Below are positions 61,051 to 64,000 of a DNA stretch of 64,000 nucleotides, piece after piece. Position 1 is the stretch's first letter. Each line of letters starts with the position of its first letter. The translations under genes and the position numbers were made by a program. This DNA is from Agromyces mediolanus (lineage in GTDB: Bacteria > Actinomycetota > Actinomycetes > Actinomycetales > Microbacteriaceae), in contig NZ_JAMBNX010000007.1 in the NCBI RefSeq assembly GCF_023715325.1, forward strand, positions 186,001 through 250,000. The letters run 5' to 3'. Under the pieces are notes generated by a model that saw only the letters and a list, made by a program, of their open reading frames with translations, searched no databases and was not told where the DNA came from.

Positions 61051-61704
61051 GTGATGCGCATCCTCGTCACCGGCTTCGAACCGTTCGGCTCGGACGCCGA
61101 GAACGCGAGCGGCGAGACCGTCGCACGGCTGCGCGAGCGCTGGAGCGACCCGGCGATCGAGCTCGTCACTGCCATCCTGCCCGTGTCGTTCGACGGCGCG
61201 CCCGCGCGCCTCGGCGAGCTCGTGACCGAGCACCGCCCCGATGCCGTGCTCGCGCTCGGCGAGGCCGGGCGGCGCGCGGCGGTCACCCCCGAGCGCAGCG
61301 CGCGCAACCTCGTCGACGCCCGCATCCCCGACAACGACGGGGTGCAGCCGCGCGGGGTCCCGATCGACGACGGGCCCGAGCGGCGAGCGGCCCGCTTCGA
61401 CGTCGACGCGATGGTCGAGGCGATCCGTGCGGTCGGCGTCCGCGCCGAGGCATCCGACGACGCCGGCGGCTTCGTGTGCAACCGGGTCGCCTACGAGCTC
61501 GCCCGCTTGGAGCTGCCGGGCGGATTCCTGCACGTGCCGGCCGTGCGGAGCCGCGGCACCGCCACGATCGGCGCGGAGACGGACGGTGCGGAGACCGGCG
61601 GCACGGCCGGGGCGGCCGACGCCGGCGCGCCGGGCTTCGACGAGCTCGCGAGCGCCGCGGAGGCGGCCGTGCGCTCGCTCGCCGAGGGCGTCGCGGCCGG
61701 CTAG
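61051..61704 (+). CDS. pcp: Pyroglutamyl-peptidase I (C15)
   Basis: 217-residue cysteine peptidase removing N-terminal pyroglutamate. GFEPFG at the N-terminus, catalytic Glu in TPERSARNLVDARIPDNDG, Cys in GGFVCNRVAYEL and His in FLHVPAV. The usual GQAGGR loop is GEAGRR here, a mild departure. A Gly/Ala/Thr-rich insertion follows the His. GTG 61051 or ATG 61054. Its TAG directly abuts the MFS stop. Confidence 0.87.
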   Translation: MMRILVTGFEPFGSDAENASGETVARLRERWSDPAIELVTAILPVSFDGAPARLGELVTEHRPDAVLALGEAGRRAAVTPERSARNLVDARIPDNDGVQPRGVPIDDGPERRAARFDVDAMVEAIRAVGVRAEASDDAGGFVCNRVAYELARLELPGGFLHVPAVRSRGTATIGAETDGAETGGTAGAADAGAPGFDELASAAEAAVRSLAEGVAAG

Positions 61705-62991
61705 TCAGCTCCGCGAGCGTTCGCGCGCCGCGGGGGCGAGGATGCCGGCGACCGCGGTGAGCGCGAGGATGACGAGCAGCGCGTTCAGCAGCCCGAAGTG
61801 CTCGCCGAGGAATCCGATCAGCGGCGGCCCGGCGAGGAACGCGAAGTAGCCGATGATCGCGACCGCGCTCACCCGGGCAGCGGAGTTCACCGGGTCGTCG
61901 GCCGCGGCGGACATGCCGACCGGGAAGCCGAGCGAGCAGCCGACCGCCCAGAGCGCCGTGCCGGCCACGATGACCCACGGTTCGGTGCCGAAGATGAACA
62001 TCGAGATGCCGACGACCGCGGTGACCGACAGCACCCGGAGCACGGGGACTCGGCCGAAGCGGTCGAGCAGCGGGCCGCCGAGCACGCGCGAGACGGTCAT
62101 CGAGATGGTGAAGACGCTGAACACGAGGGCGCCGGTGGTCGCGTCGAAGCCGTGGCCGTCGACGGCGGCGAGGGTGATCCAGTCGTTCGCGGAGCCTTCG
62201 GCGAACGACATGCTCAGCATGATCGCGCCGATGAGGAGGAGGCGTACGTCGCCCCAGACGGCGAGGCTCGCCCGCAGGCGTTCCCGCCACGGCGGCTTGG
62301 CGGCGCCATGGTCCTTCGGGTCGCCGAGCTCCGCGCGTCGCGGCACGAAGCGCACCGCGACGACGACGGCGATCGCGATGAGCCCGGCGATGATGCCGAG
62401 GTGCGCGATCAGGGGCAGGCCGAGTCCGGCGGCGCCGGCCCCGAGCATGGCGCCCGCCACGGTGCCGAAGCTGAAGAAGGCGTGCATGAGCGGCATCAGC
62501 GTCTTGCCGATCTCGCGCTCGGCCTCGGCGCCCTCGACGTTCATCATCACGTCGACCGCGCCGTTGCCGAATCCGAAGAAGGCGAGGCCGACGACGATCG
62601 TGGCGACCGACGGCACGAGGGAGCCGCCGATGCCGATGAGCACGAGGCCGACCGAGACGAGCAGCAGCATCGAGATCATGCCGGCGCGCGCGCCGAGGCG
62701 GGCGAGGATGATCGGCGCGACGACGAGGCCGATGATCGAGCCGACGGACATGCCGAGGATGACGAGGCCGACACCCTGCGTGGACAGCTCGGTGAAGTCG
62801 CGCACCGCGGGCAGGCGCGCGACCCAGCTCGCCATGCTGAGACCGGACAGGAAGAAGATCGCGAACACGGCGTTCCGCCAGGCGGCGAGGCCGCGGGGCG
62901 TGCGGCCGCGCTTGGGCGTCCGGGCGGCGGCTCCGCTCTGATCTGGGGTGTCGGTCATCTCAAGCGCTTCGTCGTGGGTCGGCTGGGTCAT
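61705..62991 (-). CDS. MFS transporter (YbjJ-like)
   Basis: 428 residues with 12 helices. The first helix region reads [20 protein letters not shown], and the family inter-helix motif appears as [14 protein letters not shown]. No substrate can be assigned. Start at 62991 includes an N-terminal polar tail; an ATG at 62958 would remove 11 residues. It converges head-on with pcp, no intervening terminator visible. Confidence 0.85.
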   Translation of the reverse strand: MTQPTHDEALEMTDTPDQSGAAARTPKRGRTPRGLAAWRNAVFAIFFLSGLSMASWVARLPAVRDFTELSTQGVGLVILGMSVGSIIGLVVAPIILARLGARAGMISMLLLVSVGLVLIGIGGSLVPSVATIVVGLAFFGFGNGAVDVMMNVEGAEAEREIGKTLMPLMHAFFSFGTVAGAMLGAGAAGLGLPLIAHLGIIAGLIAIAVVVAVRFVPRRAELGDPKDHGAAKPPWRERLRASLAVWGDVRLLLIGAIMLSMSFAEGSANDWITLAAVDGHGFDATTGALVFSVFTISMTVSRVLGGPLLDRFGRVPVLRVLSVTAVVGISMFIFGTEPWVIVAGTALWAVGCSLGFPVGMSAAADDPVNSAARVSAVAIIGYFAFLAGPPLIGFLGEHFGLLNALLVILALTAVAGILAPAARERSRS

Positions 62992-63117
62992 CCGTCGTCC
63001 TCGCGGTCGTCGTCGGCCGAGCGGCCGGGATGCCGCTCCCAGTCTGGCCGATGCGGGATGGTCGTGCGGAGGTGGGGTGCGCGGCGGGCCGGGGTCCAGT
63101 CCAGCCCGCCACGCCCC

Positions 63118-63146
63118 TCGAATCGATTCGACTCGAATCGATTCGA
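63118..63146. promoter_or_regulatory. Two identical 14-base palindromes, LacI-like operator pair
   Basis: TCGAATCGATTCGA occurs at 63118-63131 and 63133-63146, one base apart. Each is a perfect palindrome with a central CG, as in LacI/GalR-family operators. They lie upstream of both divergent genes. The regulator is not in this window. Confidence 0.75.
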
Positions 63147-63167
63147 CCACGATAGCGAGCGCAGCGG

Positions 63168-63195
63168 CGTCGTGCAAGAGACGTCGTGCAAGAGA
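63168..63195. repeat. 14-base tandem duplication
   Basis: CGTCGTGCAAGAGA is repeated twice without spacer. Role unknown. Confidence 0.8.
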
Positions 63196-63212
63196 CGAGA
63201 TGGCCCCGAGGC

Positions 63213-63269
63213 ATCCGGCCCGTCCCGGAACGTCCGGCCCGTCCCGGAACATCCGGCCCGTCCTGAAAC
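63213..63269. repeat. Three 19-base tandem repeats next to the tdh promoter
   Basis: Units at 63213-63231, 63232-63250 and 63251-63269 share ATCCGGCCCGTCCCGGAAC with one or two changes. Each of the first two contains the inverted repeat TCCGG-N6-CCGGA; the third is degenerate in its right arm and overlaps the -35 region. Reads as a three-site operator. Confidence 0.8.
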
Positions 63270-63292
63270 ATCCCGCCGTGCGTCGATACGAT
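63264..63292 (+). promoter_or_regulatory. Probable promoter of tdh
   Basis: TACGAT at 63287-63292 is a good -10; 17 bases upstream TGAAAC (63264-63269) is a poor -35 that falls in the third 19-base repeat, suggesting dependence on an activator. Confidence 0.45.
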
Positions 63293-63381
63293 GGCTGAGG
63301 CATCCGGCGCACCCACCGGACCGACTCGCACGGACCGCCGCACCCAGCGGTTCCGTGCCCCGAACCACGTTGGAGTTCCAC

Positions 63382-64000
63382 ATGAAGGCCCTGTTCAAAG
63401 CCGCGCCCGGTGCCGGATTCGAGTTCGTGGATCGGCCGGAGCCCGAGGTGGGGCCGGCCGACGTGAAGATCCGGGTGCTCCGCACGGGCATCTGCGGCAC
63501 GGACCTGCACATCGAGAAGTGGGACGACTGGGCCGCGTCGACGATCGCGACGCCGCTGATCCCGGGGCACGAGTTCTCCGGCGAGGTCGTCGAGGTCGGG
63601 CCGCTCGTGCACGACGTCGCCGTCGGCGATCTGGTGTCGGGCGAGGGGCACGTCGTGTGCGGCATGTGCCGCAACTGCCGTGCCGGCCGCCGGCAGATGT
63701 GCATCCGCACGCAGGGCGTGGGCCTGCACCGCGATGGCGCGTTCGCGGAGTACATCGTGATCCCCGGGCAGAACGTGTGGGTGCACCATTCCCCGGTCGA
63801 CCCCGAGCTGGGGGCGATCTTCGACCCCTTCGGCAATGCGGTGCACACCGCGCTCGCCTTCGGCGTCGTCGGCGAGGACGTGCTCGTCACCGGCTGCGGG
63901 CCCATCGGACTCATGTCGATCGCGGTCGCCCGGCACGTGGGGGCGCGCTTCGTGGTCGCGACGGATGTCTCGCCGGCACGGCTCGAGCTCGCCCGCCGCA
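63382..64000 (+). CDS. tdh: L-threonine 3-dehydrogenase, N-terminal part (cut by window edge)
   Basis: Zinc-dependent medium-chain dehydrogenase oxidising L-threonine to 2-amino-3-ketobutyrate. 206 residues are visible: catalytic zinc site [16 protein letters not shown] and PGHEFSGEV, structural-zinc cysteines [16 protein letters not shown], the Tdh hallmark [12 protein letters not shown] and the NAD motif [16 protein letters not shown] precedes the ATG. The product usually works with 2-amino-3-ketobutyrate CoA ligase (kbl), expected just downstream beyond the window. Confidence 0.92.
   Translation, partial: MKALFKAAPGAGFEFVDRPEPEVGPADVKIRVLRTGICGTDLHIEKWDDWAASTIATPLIPGHEFSGEVVEVGPLVHDVAVGDLVSGEGHVVCGMCRNCRAGRRQMCIRTQGVGLHRDGAFAEYIVIPGQNVWVHHSPVDPELGAIFDPFGNAVHTALAFGVVGEDVLVTGCGPIGLMSIAVARHVGARFVVATDVSPARLELARR

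Larger units (their letters stand above)
62992..63381. other. 390-base divergent regulatory region between MFS gene and tdh
   Basis: No gene. It holds, from left to right, a double palindrome (63118-63146), a 14-base tandem repeat (63168-63195), three 19-base tandem repeats (63213-63269), a promoter facing tdh (63264-63292) and a leader of about 85 bases. Confidence 0.75.

Noticed and set aside
63118-63269. Repeat-rich stretch considered as a plasmid or phage origin (iterons) or attachment site
   Set aside because: No replication, integrase or phage gene nearby; the blocks abut a promoter of tdh and are better explained as operators.
1-64000. Search for tRNA, rRNA and known riboswitches
   Set aside because: No cloverleaf, rRNA segment or recognisable riboswitch was seen by eye; a covariance-model scan would be needed to exclude small RNAs.

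Overview
The window is very GC-rich chromosomal DNA with short intergenic gaps, many GTG starts and many 4-base stop/start overlaps. Together with NucS instead of MutS/MutL, a DtxR-type iron box, LCP and EfeUOB genes and several leaderless-looking promoters, this points to an actinobacterium, most likely a member of Microbacteriaceae (an inference from style and gene content, not from a search). I see 56 protein-coding genes, one probable gene remnant, no rRNA or tRNA, no insertion sequence, no phage gene and no CRISPR array.

Layout. 1-9 kb: the 5' part of an mraY gene, a nitronate monooxygenase, a GNAT enzyme, a group II PLP decarboxylase, a four-gene ABC efflux operon (lipoprotein, peptidoglycan-binding adaptor, ATPase, FtsX-like permease) and an AlkA-type glycosylase. 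8.6-19 kb: an HxlR regulator divergent from an unusual luciferase-like/FAD oxidase fusion, an SMR pump, a YhgE/Pip operon with a degenerate ABC ATPase and its TetR, a LysR/YeiH pair and an LCP enzyme. 19-36 kb: a large RND pump with a coiled-coil insertion, an NCS1 permease plus cyclase-family hydrolase under an XRE-cupin regulator, a Na+/H+ antiporter, a DRGH endonuclease with an internal tandem repeat, an OhrR-like regulator divergent from a small zinc-ribbon protein, a BBE-type oxidase and oligopeptidase B.

36.2-42.4 kb is compositionally softer than its flanks and looks acquired. It carries a LysR regulator and a tight operon of a two-domain metallophosphoesterase, an AtoE-type transporter and a phosphotriesterase-family hydrolase, and it ends with a strong terminator and the tail of a broken membrane-protein gene. 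This is the best candidate for an undescribed catabolic system. 42.5-64 kb: the DtxR-controlled efeUOB ferrous iron operon, a LysM lipoprotein, a MocR regulator divergent from a PPOX-like protein, a 47-residue protein coupled to a LAL-type LuxR regulator, glutathione peroxidase, TetR, DUF389, a secreted M6 metalloprotease divergent from a small lipoprotein, a HAD phosphatase, NucS, a DHFR-like reductase, pyroglutamyl peptidase, an MFS transporter and the start of tdh behind an elaborate repeat-rich promoter.

Four clusters of a roughly 22-base element (core CTTCGACGGGCTCAGCGAAC, either orientation) sit at gene ends near 32.4, 33.9, 58.3 and 58.8 kb. Inverted pairs of it form long hairpins that probably act as terminators, and one copy lies inside a coding sequence.
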